Shown: positions 1 through 6,739, counted from the stretch's first letter. The stretch: DNA of 10,353 bases from Chloroflexota bacterium (GCA_023381895.1 JAMCTA010000156.1:1-10353); one strand, 5' to 3'. Notes: generated by a model not told the origin, from the sequence alone. Numbers and translations are program-made.

Positions 1-586
1 TCATCTCGGTTCGTATGTCTTGCAGTGTGTCGTGCGGAGGAACGGGGAAGTACCCCTCCTTACGGCGGATCTTGTAGGCAAGATTCGGGCCTTCGTCGCG
101 ACCCGTATTCCAGTCGGCCTCAGTTGAGTCTACTTCGGCGTACTGAATGTTCTGCTCGCTCTGGAAGCGCACATCGTCAAAGATGAAAAATTCGGCTTCG
201 GGACCGAAGTAGGCCGTCTCGCCGATACCCGACGACTTGAGATAGGCCTCGGCCTTCTGAGCGACGTAGCGAGGGTCGCGGCTGTAAGGCCTGTAGCTTC
301 CAGGCTCGACCACGTTGCAGATGATGCAGAGCGTAGGCTCGGCCATAAATGGGTCCATATACGAGGCGTTCGCATCTGGGATCAGGAGCATGTCACTTTC
401 GTGAATGGCCTGAAACCCGCGGATGCTGGAACCGTCGAAGCCGACACCTTCCTGGAAGACATCTTCCGTGAGTTCATCAAACGACATCGTGAAATGTTGC
501 TGGGTGCCTGGCAAGTCGATAAAGCGCACATCGACCATTTTGGCGCCGTGTTGCTTGCCGAACTCGATGACGCCCTTACCGTCCAA
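1..586 (-). CDS. glnA: Glutamine synthetase, type I, N-terminal part (runs off the left edge)
   Basis: Makes glutamine from glutamate, ammonia and ATP in the cytoplasm; the central ammonia-assimilation enzyme. The window holds its first 195 codons; the rest lies left of position 1. Seen: an N-terminal beta-grasp region with VDVRFIDLPGT at residues 18-28, the family signature FDGSSIRGF at about 51-59, ESDMLLIPD soon after, and FGPEAEFFIFD near residue 130, which carries the first two metal-binding glutamates of the active site. DTLQDIRTEM closes the visible part. The start chosen is TTG at 586, because GGAGG lies at 596-600, nine bases upstream, and the protein then begins DGKGVIEFGKQHG, which aligns with normal GlnA N-termini. 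No ATG in this frame precedes the conserved region. A promoter and a structured leader lie upstream on the same strand. The family call is very secure; the adenylylation site lies outside the window. Confidence 0.96.
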   Translation of the reverse strand, partial: MDGKGVIEFGKQHGAKMVDVRFIDLPGTQQHFTMSFDELTEDVFQEGVGFDGSSIRGFQAIHESDMLLIPDANASYMDPFMAEPTLCIICNVVEPGSYRPYSRDPRYVAQKAEAYLKSSGIGETAYFGPEAEFFIFDDVRFQSEQNIQYAEVDSTEADWNTGRDEGPNLAYKIRRKEGYFPVPPHDTLQDIRTEM

Positions 587-655
587 TCGATCAGTCCTCC
601 CGGATCCCACTACTTACGTGCGAGCGTTCCACAAGACGACACCGCGAGTTCTGTT

Positions 656-706
656 AAGACAGCGAAAGGCCCTGCCGTGCTCACCTCACGGTGAGACGGT
701 AGGGCC
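656..706 (-). terminator. Strong hairpin in the glnA leader, probable attenuator
   Basis: On the minus strand the arms GGCCCTACCGT and CTCACC pair with GGTGAG and ACGGCAGGGCC around a short loop (668-706). There is one bulge and one G.U pair. It is followed by TTTCGCTGTCTT, a weak U-tract. It points toward glnA, whose start is 70 nt further on. A competing pairing of GGTAG (upstream arm) with CTACC would break this hairpin. No gene upstream on this strand needs terminating, so a leader attenuator fits better than a simple terminator. The structure is seen; the regulatory role is inferred. Confidence 0.55.
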
Positions 707-744
707 ACGCTACCCTCGATACCTCGACGTATCGTACTGGGCGG

Positions 745-774
745 AGTATACCAGCGGGCGGCGATGCGATGCAA
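745..774 (-). promoter_or_regulatory. Sigma-70-type promoter for glnA
   Basis: On the minus strand TTGCAT (774-769) and TATACT (750-745) are separated by 18 nt. This is the same spacer length as other promoters in the window. Transcription would begin near 738, giving a leader of about 150 nt before the glnA TTG start. A small hairpin, CGATAC/GTATCG, comes first in that leader. Confidence 0.6.
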
Positions 775-1045
775 AAGAAGTGAGTGCGACAACCCGTCTT
801 CCAAGCGTTTGGCTCGTCTCCTCAGATCGCTTCACTCCGGCTGGCTTTCAGCACGGGTTGAGCGCACAGCTGCTGCCCCGACAGGGGGATGGCATGCGCG
901 GCGCCGCTAGGGATGAGCGAGCGGCGGTGAAGCGACATTACCGCCCGCTTGTTGCATGCCAGCGGGGGAGACGCTACTCTGTTGCTCCGCCGCGAAAGCA
1001 GCGGTGACAAAGCAAGAGCTCGGAGAAAACTCGCGCAAGAGGGTC
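775..1045. other. Gene-free spacer between glnA and the rRNA promoter
   Basis: No convincing coding region on either strand; open frames here lack ribosome binding sites and recognisable protein. It holds several GC-rich inverted repeats, the clearest being AGCGGCGGT (920-928) against ACCGCCCGCT (940-949), with a one-base bulge and an 11-nt loop. None has a U-tract, so they are not obvious terminators. They could be upstream elements of the rRNA promoter, but nothing seen proves it. Confidence 0.5.
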
Positions 1046-1075
1046 TTGACACTGGAGCTTCCGCTCCGGTAGAGT
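1046..1075 (+). promoter_or_regulatory. Promoter of the 16S-5S-rnpB-tRNA cluster
   Basis: TTGACA (1046-1051) and TAGAGT (1070-1075) are 18 nt apart. Transcription would start near 1082, upstream of the left arm of the 16S processing stem, as expected for an rRNA operon. The spacer holds the small inverted repeat GGAGC/GCTCC. GCTCCGGT (1063-1070) is matched exactly by ACCGGAGC at 1092-1099, so the -10 element sits in the loop of an inverted repeat. Confidence 0.65.
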
Positions 1076-1103
1076 AAAGACCCGGCGTGAAACCGGAGCC
1101 GAA

Positions 1104-1131
1104 CCTTGACAACTGAAGAGTGGGATGTCAG
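1104..1131 (+). repeat. 5' arm of the 16S precursor processing stem
   Basis: These 28 bases are the reverse complement of 2807-2834 except for two adjacent positions in the middle (AA here against CG there). CTGAAGAGTGGGATGTCAG is exact. Arms flanking a 16S gene like this form the long double-stranded stem that RNase III-type enzymes cut to release pre-16S rRNA. Confidence 0.85.
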
Positions 1132-1179
1132 CGCAGTAAGTGCGCTGCGAAAGCCTCCAAAATGCACCGTACAGTGGTC

Positions 1180-1199
1180 GCGTGACTGTACAGTCACGC
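1180..1199 (+). repeat. Perfect 20-bp palindrome in the 16S leader
   Basis: GCGTGACTGTACAGTCACGC is its own reverse complement with no spacer. A nearby GTACAGT (1169-1175) can instead pair with ACTGTAC (1185-1191), forming a looped hairpin. It lies about 40 nt before the 16S 5' end, inside the precursor. It could be a protein-binding site or, as RNA, a leader hairpin or an intermolecular pairing site. The role is not known. Confidence 0.6.
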
Positions 1200-1238
1200 T
1201 GCATCTCTTGACAATGTACTCATCAGCTATGGTGAGTT

Positions 1239-2732
<1,494 letters not shown>

Positions 2733-2806
2733 GGGAGAGCTGCCCGTGGGACTACGGTCTTACGCCAGCCTTCCAGGTTGATGGCCACGGTGCGGTCGTG
2801 AGGCAC

Positions 2807-2834
2807 CTGACATCCCACTCTTCAGCGGTCAAGG
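2807..2834 (+). repeat. 3' arm of the 16S precursor processing stem
   Basis: Pairs with 1104-1131, 26 of 28 positions complementary. It closes the 16S precursor only 78 nt after the mature 3' end. Its last bases can also form a local hairpin, CAAGGTC against GACCTTG. The weak hairpin GCCC-TAAG-GGGC follows at about 2872-2883, before 5S rRNA. Confidence 0.85.
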
Positions 2835-2902
2835 TCTTGTGGACCTTGTCAACTACACCGCTGGTGCAAGCGCCCTAAGGGGCATTTATTGAGGGGATCA
2901 GT

Positions 2903-3024
2903 GTCCCTGGCTTTTGAAGCGACGTGGTACCACCCGTTCCCATCCCGAACACGGTCGTGAAACGCGTCAGCGCTGACAATACTGCGGGGGAAGCCCTTTG
3001 GGAAGATAGGTCATTGCCAGGGAC
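2903..3024 (+). rRNA. rrf: 5S ribosomal RNA
   Basis: The closing stem TGTCCCTGGC (2902-2911) with GCCAGGGACA (3016-3025) is perfect and brackets about 120 nt. Inside is the strongly conserved 5S core CCCATCCCGAACACGG, followed by a region like loops D/E ending in GGGAAGATAGGTC. The gene follows 16S directly, with no 23S between, and is followed about 50 nt later by RNase P RNA. Exact ends are uncertain by one or two bases. Confidence 0.95.
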
Positions 3025-3071
3025 AGCCCTCCTTCACATTGGCAGTCCGCAGAGAATATGCGGGTTGATGG

Positions 3072-3360
3072 AGGTCAGCCGGTCAGGCAACCGCGCTTCG
3101 GCGAGGAAAGTCCGCACTCCACAGAGCAGGGTAGTGGGTAACGCCCATCCGCCGCGAGGCGAGGACTAGTGGCACAGAGACCAACGGTGGCGAAGGCCAC
3201 GGTGAAAAGCGCTAAACTCTACCTGGAGCAAGCCCAAAGTGGAACGATCAAGACATCTGCTCGATGAGTTCCAGGTGGGGCGCGAAGAGACCGGTGGTAA
3301 CACCCGGTCCAAGAGAGATGGTTGCCTTCAACAGAATGCGGCTTATCGGCCAGCTGATTG
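3072..3360 (+). ncRNA. rnpB: RNase P RNA, bacterial type
   Basis: Catalytic RNA that trims the 5' leaders of precursor tRNAs. Seen: the P4 5' strand region GAGGAAAGTCCGCACTCC (3103-3120), GCAGGGTAGTGGGTAACGCC, GGCACAGAGACCA, AACTCTACCTGGAGCAAGCC, GATGGTTGCC and the 3' signature ACAGAATGCGGCTTAT (3331-3346). The closing helix P1 pairs 3074-3084 with 3348-3358, using two G.U pairs and one mismatch. At about 290 nt it is shorter than the E. coli molecule because the P3 region is only a small UUCG-type hairpin. It lies between 5S rRNA and a tRNA whose mature 5' end begins 2 nt later, so it is probably cut from a common transcript with its own substrates. Confidence 0.95.
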
Positions 3361-3361
3361 G

Positions 3362-3433
3362 TGCGGGATGGAGCAGTGGCAGCTCGTCGGGCTCATAACC
3401 CGAAGGTCGGCGGTTCGAATCCGTCTCCCGCGA
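3362..3433 (+). tRNA. tRNA-fMet (initiator, anticodon CAT)
   Basis: Anticodon loop CTCATAA at 3392-3398, with three G:C pairs (GGG/CCC) in the anticodon stem, the hallmark of bacterial initiator tRNA. The acceptor stem pairs TGCGGGA (3362-3368) with TCCCGCG (3426-3432); the first position is U1.G72, not the usual C1xA72 mismatch. The D loop is short (AGTGGCA). The T arm is GGCGG-TTCGAAT-CCGTC. Discriminator A at 3433 is followed by CGA, so CCA is not encoded. Confidence 0.95.
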
Positions 3434-3438
3434 CGATG

Positions 3439-3465
3439 GCGAGAGCGCGAGCTCTCGCTTTTTTT
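3439..3465 (+). terminator. Intrinsic terminator-like hairpin between tRNA-fMet and tRNA-Val
   Basis: GCGAGAGC and GCTCTCGC form a perfect 8-bp stem around GCGA, followed directly by seven T. This is the best intrinsic terminator in the window. It lies 5 nt after tRNA-fMet and only 2 nt before tRNA-Val, and no clear promoter for tRNA-Val was found between them. Confidence 0.85.
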
Positions 3466-3467
3466 GT

Positions 3468-3541
3468 GGGCGATTAGCTCAGTTGGTCAGAGCGCTTCCC
3501 TTACAAGGAAGATGTCGCAGGTTCGAATCCTGCATCGCCCA
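3468..3541 (+). tRNA. tRNA-Val (anticodon TAC)
   Basis: Full cloverleaf: acceptor GGGCGAT (3468-3474) with ATCGCCC (3534-3540), D arm with AGTTGGTCA loop, anticodon arm CTTCC-CTTACAA-GGAAG, T arm GCAGG-TTCGAAT-CCTGC, discriminator A. CCA is not encoded. It begins 2 nt after the T-run of the preceding hairpin. Confidence 0.97.
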
Positions 3542-3596
3542 CGCTGCGTTACAGGCGTAGATTTCGCGGTAGACTAGCGTGCGTACTGGCACACTT

Positions 3597-3681
3597 GGGT
3601 CGGTGGCCGAGCGGCTAATGGCAACAGTCTGTAAAACTGTCGGGCGGAAGCTCTACGGAGGTTCGAATCCTCCCCGGCCCA
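3597..3681 (+). tRNA. tRNA-Tyr (anticodon GTA)
   Basis: Class II tRNA with a long variable arm. Acceptor GGGTCGG pairs with CCGGCCC (3674-3680) with one G.U pair. The anticodon arm is ACAGT-CTGTAAA-ACTGT with anticodon GTA. The T arm is GGAGG-TTCGAAT-CCTCC. Discriminator A at 3681; CCA is not encoded. Confidence 0.95.
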
Positions 3682-3732
3682 CTGCACGAGCGGGTGCGTG
3701 TTATACACTACAGATAATTGAAGAATCCTCTT

Positions 3733-3806
3733 GGAGCCGTGGTGTAGAGGCCTAACATACGACACTGTCAATGTCGTGACCGCGGGTTCGAATCCCGTCG
3801 GCTCCG
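3733..3806 (+). tRNA. tRNA-Asp (anticodon GTC)
   Basis: Acceptor GGAGCCG (3733-3739) pairs with CGGCTCC (3799-3805), discriminator G. The anticodon arm CGACA-CTGTCAA-TGTCG gives anticodon GTC. T arm GCGGG-TTCGAAT-CCCGT. CCA is not encoded. It is the last member of the RNA cluster, and a recombinase-like fragment starts right after its 3' end. Confidence 0.96.
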
Positions 3807-3973
3807 CTTCGGGACACAAGATCGGCCGCGAATAATGGGGTGTACTCGGCCTTGATCCGCACCTCGGTGGTGTGCTGCTCATCAAGGTCGAAGTACACGG
3901 CGTCGAATAGCCCGGCGCACAGTTGATGCCGCTCTCCTGCGTCCTCCTTACTAGAGCAGCTTATCTCCTCCAA
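3807..3973 (-). pseudogene. Remnant resembling the C-terminus of a large serine recombinase
   Basis: Read on the minus strand from the TTG at 3973, the frame gives ERHQLCAGLFDAVYFDLDEQ, and later TEVRIKAEYTPLFAADL. This pattern (ER..L...LFDAVY.D, then a basic beta strand, then PLF) resembles the extreme C-terminus of large serine recombinases as I recall them. The frame runs on into tRNA-Asp antisense before stopping at 3752. No catalytic or DNA-binding part is present upstream, and there is no ribosome binding site, so it is a fragment. Recombinase ends lying against a tRNA 3' end are typical of integrated elements using that tRNA as attachment site. The homology is from memory of the family; the alternative is a chance open frame. 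Confidence 0.45.
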
Positions 3974-4002
3974 CCTACTTGGCCCATCCGCTGAGCATGT
4001 TT

Positions 4003-4032
4003 TTGCTGCTCGTCTGCCTTCTGCGGTACACT
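4003..4032 (+). promoter_or_regulatory. Candidate promoter for the lipoprotein gene
   Basis: TTGCTG (4003-4008) and TACACT (4027-4032) are 18 nt apart, the spacer used by the better promoters in this window. The -35 element is imperfect. It would give a leader of about 125 nt. The rest of 3974-4162 shows no gene. Confidence 0.35.
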
Positions 4033-4133
4033 TTCGCCGCTTGTTGTCCCACGTTGTCTTTGGAAAGCACGAAGCCAGGTCGCGCTGTCGCGATGGAAGG
4101 GGGCTCGCAAAACCGGCTCAAAAGGAATTCATT

Positions 4134-4157
4134 GGAAGGGGAAGGGGAAGGGGAGAG
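4134..4157 (+). repeat. GGAAGG tandem repeat forming the ribosome binding site
   Basis: Three exact copies of GGAAGG followed by GGAGAG, ending 5 nt before the ATG at 4163. The last unit can act as Shine-Dalgarno. Extra copies give several overlapping anti-SD pairing registers. Confidence 0.7.
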
Positions 4158-4162
4158 CCAGA

Positions 4163-5080
4163 ATGAGATCTCGAGGAATCGTCATCCTATGGATCGGGGG
4201 GCTCTTGCTGTTGAGCGGCTGTGGGTCGGGTTCTGCTACAGGGAGTGGGAGTAGCACCACGACCACCCATAGCGCGACGAGCGCCACAGCTTCGTCACGC
4301 GTCGCCACGCCGACGCCTGCCGCCACACCAACCCCAGCGGCTACGCCCACGCCGGTAACCGCCGCTGCAACGGTAGCGCCAACGGCCACACCAGCAACCA
4401 TCACCGCTCCGGCCAAATCAGGGAGTAGTGGCGCCGGCATGTGTGTCCAGAGCAAGTATTATCCAATCAGCGCAAACAACCAGTGGGTGTATCAGATCAC
4501 CGGGCTTCCAGGAAGCACAACCCGGCAGACGACCCAAACCGTCACTAACGTCACGCCAACGACGTTCACGATGCAACTCCAGTCCCCGCCCGGTGCACTA
4601 ATCGATATCAAATGGCTGTGCACGCCCAATGGCCTCACCTCAGCCACGCTCAACACCGGTATTGGTGGACCGTCGACACCGCAAACGATGGCGATGACGT
4701 TCACGAAGGAGACAGGAGTCTGGATTCCTCCTGATGCCGGTTGGGCGGTCGGCAAAAAGTGGACCGTGAGCTACGATGTCACCACGACAATGACCGCTAC
4801 CACCAGCGTGAAAAGCACGGGGACGATCACGGTGGACTTTACCATTGCCTCTCAAGGGCCAATCACCGTGCCAGCTGGAACGTTCAACAATGCCTTTAAG
4901 GTCCATGAGGTCATCACCGAAAATCTGACTATGAACTTCAACGGCAAGTCGATACCGCTCAAAACCGTGGGCAATGTCGACGCCTGGTTTGCCGCCAACG
5001 CCGGCCAGGTCAAGTCAGTGACGACAACGGCGGGAGGCTCTCCCATCAATGAGGTGCTCATGTCATACCATGTACAGTAG
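4163..5080 (+). CDS. Secreted lipoprotein of unknown function with Thr/Pro-rich linker
   Basis: 305 residues. The signal peptide has RSR, a hydrophobic stretch, and a lipobox LLSGC with the lipidated cysteine at residue 20, so the protein should be anchored on the outside of the cytoplasmic membrane. Residues 21-91 are a low-complexity Ser/Thr/Ala/Pro linker, including PTPAATPTPAATPTP at 50-64. The rest is a beta-rich domain starting YYPISANNQWVYQITG (99-114), with VPAGTFNNAFKVHE (236-249) and DAWFAANAGQVKSV (273-286). This layout (a 'YYP...N.W.Y' opening, 'VPAGTF.A..V' and 'WFA...G.VK') recalls a class of extracytoplasmic beta-sheet lipoproteins whose biochemical role is not known. The ATG is supported by the purine-rich binding site just upstream. 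It probably stands alone as a transcription unit; nothing links it to the sugar genes to the right. Confidence 0.85.
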   Translation: MRSRGIVILWIGGLLLLSGCGSGSATGSGSSTTTTHSATSATASSRVATPTPAATPTPAATPTPVTAAATVAPTATPATITAPAKSGSSGAGMCVQSKYYPISANNQWVYQITGLPGSTTRQTTQTVTNVTPTTFTMQLQSPPGALIDIKWLCTPNGLTSATLNTGIGGPSTPQTMAMTFTKETGVWIPPDAGWAVGKKWTVSYDVTTTMTATTSVKSTGTITVDFTIASQGPITVPAGTFNNAFKVHEVITENLTMNFNGKSIPLKTVGNVDAWFAANAGQVKSVTTTAGGSPINEVLMSYHVQ

Positions 5081-5220
5081 AGGTGGCAGGAGAGGTCGAG
5101 GACGATGGCGAGCCCTTTGAGGCAAAAGATGTAACGGCCCATGCGCTGGCCGGTCGACAACCGCTCCGTGATGAGCGCTCACCCCCCATGGGTTTCCCTC
5201 ACCTACTCTCAATCCCGGAA
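5081..5220. other. Spacer between the lipoprotein gene and the decayed fragment
   Basis: The frame of the fragment stays open back to an ATG at 5083, but that stretch has no ribosome binding site and its translation has no likeness to the intact binding protein. I see no promoter or terminator hairpin. It is probably the non-homologous flank of the rearrangement breakpoint near 5221. Confidence 0.4.
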
Positions 5221-5502
5221 GGCGCGCCCTCCGCCTGGTGGGCCCTGAATACGCCGGACAATCCGCGCTGGGGCAATACGAGTGATCCAGTGGTACGCGG
5301 GTTGATCCGCTACTCCCAGTATCTCGATCGCACCGTCTTCTTCGGCGAGGGGTTCGGCGACGAGACGGCCTTAGAGGGGTTGATCGCTGGTGCGGTGACG
5401 CAGTGCCGGCAAGGCAAGATCACAGCCGAACAGGCGGCACAGATGGCCCAGCAGAACCTGGAAGCCGGCTACCAGAAGTATCTCAGCGGACTCAAGAAGT
5501 AG
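5221..5502 (+). pseudogene. 3' fragment of a sugar-binding protein gene (paralogue of 7915-9480)
   Basis: Codes for 94 residues, beginning PSAWWALNTPDNPRWGNTSD soon after the breakpoint and ending YQKYLSGLKK. These align without gaps to residues 428-521 of the intact binding protein further right. All of the signal peptide and most of the ligand-binding domain are missing, and the upstream frame is unrelated, so it is a remnant and not a small gene. Over 5221-5366 I count nine mismatches in 146 bp (about 94% identity); after that, DNA similarity falls sharply although the ending KYL.(S/A)(G/S)LKK and the stop position are kept. This mosaic suggests recombination or conversion between two related copies. 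Confidence 0.8.
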
Positions 5503-5513
5503 TAGTGGAGGAT

Positions 5514-5588
5514 ATGGATCAGAATATGCCGCGAGGTTACGCGCTCCCTTCGTTCAGCCGGCAAGCTCCACGTGACCATCTGACGTGA
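5514..5588 (+). pseudogene. 5' scrap of the gene that follows the sugar-binding protein
   Basis: From ATG at 5514 the frame reads MDQNMPRGYALPSFSRQ before stopping at 5588. The intact downstream gene begins MNQDTLRGDVRVPGFQG at 9483. Q3, R7, G8, P12 and F14 agree and the position relative to the binding-protein stop is nearly the same (11 nt here, 2 nt there). GGAGG at 5507-5511 remains upstream. The fragment therefore carries the junction of a two-gene operon in the same order as the intact one. Confidence 0.5.
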
Positions 5589-5606
5589 TGTTCCGGCCTC
5601 ACGTCA
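5581..5606. terminator. Inverted repeat at the convergent gene ends
   Basis: TGACGTGA (5581-5588) and TCACGTCA (5599-5606) form a perfect 8-bp stem with a 10-nt loop. It overlaps the stop of the decayed fragment and the stop of the epimerase-like gene on the other strand. The position suits a two-way terminator, but there is no U-tract on either side. Confidence 0.35.
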
Positions 5607-6648
5607 GACTGTCCGTGCCAACCACTCGTTCCAGCTCGGCTCGCCCTCGTCCGTGGTGGAGCTGCACCGACCACCGCAACGTCCCGCGTGGCGGGATCGT
5701 CATGGCGACGCCGCGCTCGATGGCTACATCGAGTCGGTCGGGCCAGCCGGTGCAGGGTTCCAGCGCAGCACTGAAACTGGGCTGGCCGGTCTCCGGCCAG
5801 CCGCCGCGGTGGACGGCCAGACCCACAAAGGGCACGGTCGCCGGATCGAAGCGAAAGACCACAAAGTCCCTAGTCTGCTCGTCCAGGAGGGCCGCCGCTC
5901 CCTGCCGGACGGTCGTCGTGTAGAGTTTGTCGGCGAAGCCCTGATCAGCCGAACCGATGGCACCCAGGTCAACTGCTACTCCGTCACGATCTTCGCTGCA
6001 CGGCCATGCATGCTCGCTGAGGTACGCTCCCAGGCGAGCGCCCTTCGAATACTCGACGCGGAGGCGCGTCCCCCGAGGTAACAGCAGCCGCATGGCGGGC
6101 GTGAGGGCGAACATCGGATGCATCGACCAGAGGCAGGAGAAAGGAAAGGGCGCTCGGTTCAGTACCTCATAGCCGATCGTCAAGCAAGCCTTGGCCAGCC
6201 GGATTGTTCGCGTGAAGCGATACGGGAAGCGCACGCCGTCCACCCAGGTGCGCACGCCGTCCGCCAGCGCTAACCACTCCCAGGGCAGCGTCCAGAGCTC
6301 GCCGTGGTCCGGCGCCCACACGCCGCGCCAGGGCTCTTCTGGATACGCCACCGCGCTGATGCTGGGAAAGCACTCATCCCAGCCGCCAATGTCGTAGCGC
6401 TCATAACGGTCGCCGAAGCGCGGCGGGACCAATGGGCGGTCCGCTTGCCGTGCCAGGTACTCGCGGCCGGTAGTGAGGTCGACCAGAGACACCACCTTCG
6501 CGCCGATGGACGGCAGGAGAGTCAGGCGCGTCGCCGCGTCTTCGGCGATGATCGCGTCGATGCCCTCGTACTTTCCGGTAGTCACCTGCACCGGCCAGGT
6601 GGCCACGCTCAAGCGGGTGCCAGGCCCCCCGGGCGCAACGTCGCTCAT
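5599..6648 (-). CDS. Aldose 1-epimerase (galactose mutarotase)-like protein
   Basis: 349 residues of the galactose mutarotase-like beta-sandwich superfamily, which interconverts alpha and beta anomers of sugars or binds related carbohydrates in the cytoplasm. Seen: LLPSIGAKVVSLVDLTTGRE (45-64) as the usual N-terminal strand pair, GGWDECFPSI (88-97), DHGELW (114-119), HPMF with candidate catalytic His177, and LEPCTGWPD with candidate catalytic Glu297 in the place of the family's EPxTxxPD motif. Length matches the family. No signal peptide. The ATG at 6648 is preferred to the in-frame ATG at 6681 because GGGGGAT lies 5-11 nt upstream of it and the upstream ATG has no binding site. It is divergent from the lactonase gene and shares its control region. 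The exact sugar cannot be read from sequence. Confidence 0.85.
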   Translation of the reverse strand: MSDVAPGGPGTRLSVATWPVQVTTGKYEGIDAIIAEDAATRLTLLPSIGAKVVSLVDLTTGREYLARQADRPLVPPRFGDRYERYDIGGWDECFPSISAVAYPEEPWRGVWAPDHGELWTLPWEWLALADGVRTWVDGVRFPYRFTRTIRLAKACLTIGYEVLNRAPFPFSCLWSMHPMFALTPAMRLLLPRGTRLRVEYSKGARLGAYLSEHAWPCSEDRDGVAVDLGAIGSADQGFADKLYTTTVRQGAAALLDEQTRDFVVFRFDPATVPFVGLAVHRGGWPETGQPSFSAALEPCTGWPDRLDVAIERGVAMTIPPRGTLRWSVQLHHGRGRAELERVVGTDSLT

Positions 6649-6660
6649 CTGCCATCCCCC

Positions 6661-6696
6661 TTGACACCGGCTCGCAATCATTGGTAATCTGTTTAC
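6661..6696 (+). promoter_or_regulatory. Promoter of the lactonase gene with operator-like repeat
   Basis: TTGACA (6661-6666), 18 nt, TAATCT (6685-6690), then GTTTAC (6691-6696). GTAA-TCTGT-TTAC (6684-6696) is an inverted repeat covering the -10 and start region. The same arrangement precedes the sugar-binding protein gene at 7690. The repeat also lies in the leader of the divergent epimerase gene, so a bound protein could block both. Confidence 0.65.
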
Positions 6697-6710
6697 ACTT
6701 GTCAGGCGGC

Positions 6711-6739
6711 ACTCTACCAGACGTTCAACGCGGCGTCAA
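6711..6739 (-). promoter_or_regulatory. Promoter of the epimerase-like gene
   Basis: On the minus strand TTGACG (6739-6734) and TAGAGT (6716-6711) are 17 nt apart. Transcription would begin near 6704 and cross the operator-like repeat at 6684-6696 before the ATG at 6648. It faces away from the lactonase promoter, whose -10 lies about 20 bp away. Confidence 0.5.

Noticed and set aside
600..774. T-box riboswitch before glnA
   Set aside because: The leader has a terminator and competing stem, but I cannot find the T-box consensus (GGTGG.ACCGCG type) or a specifier loop; the leader is also short.
3574..3885. Minus-strand frame with GEDSNLR- and TGFEPAV-like peptides
   Set aside because: These are the well-known false peptides from tRNA genes read in antisense (tRNA-Tyr and tRNA-Asp here).
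4129..4455. Minus-strand frame rich in GVGVAAGVGV
   Set aside because: It is the mirror of the Pro/Thr/Ala linker in the lipoprotein gene on the plus strand.
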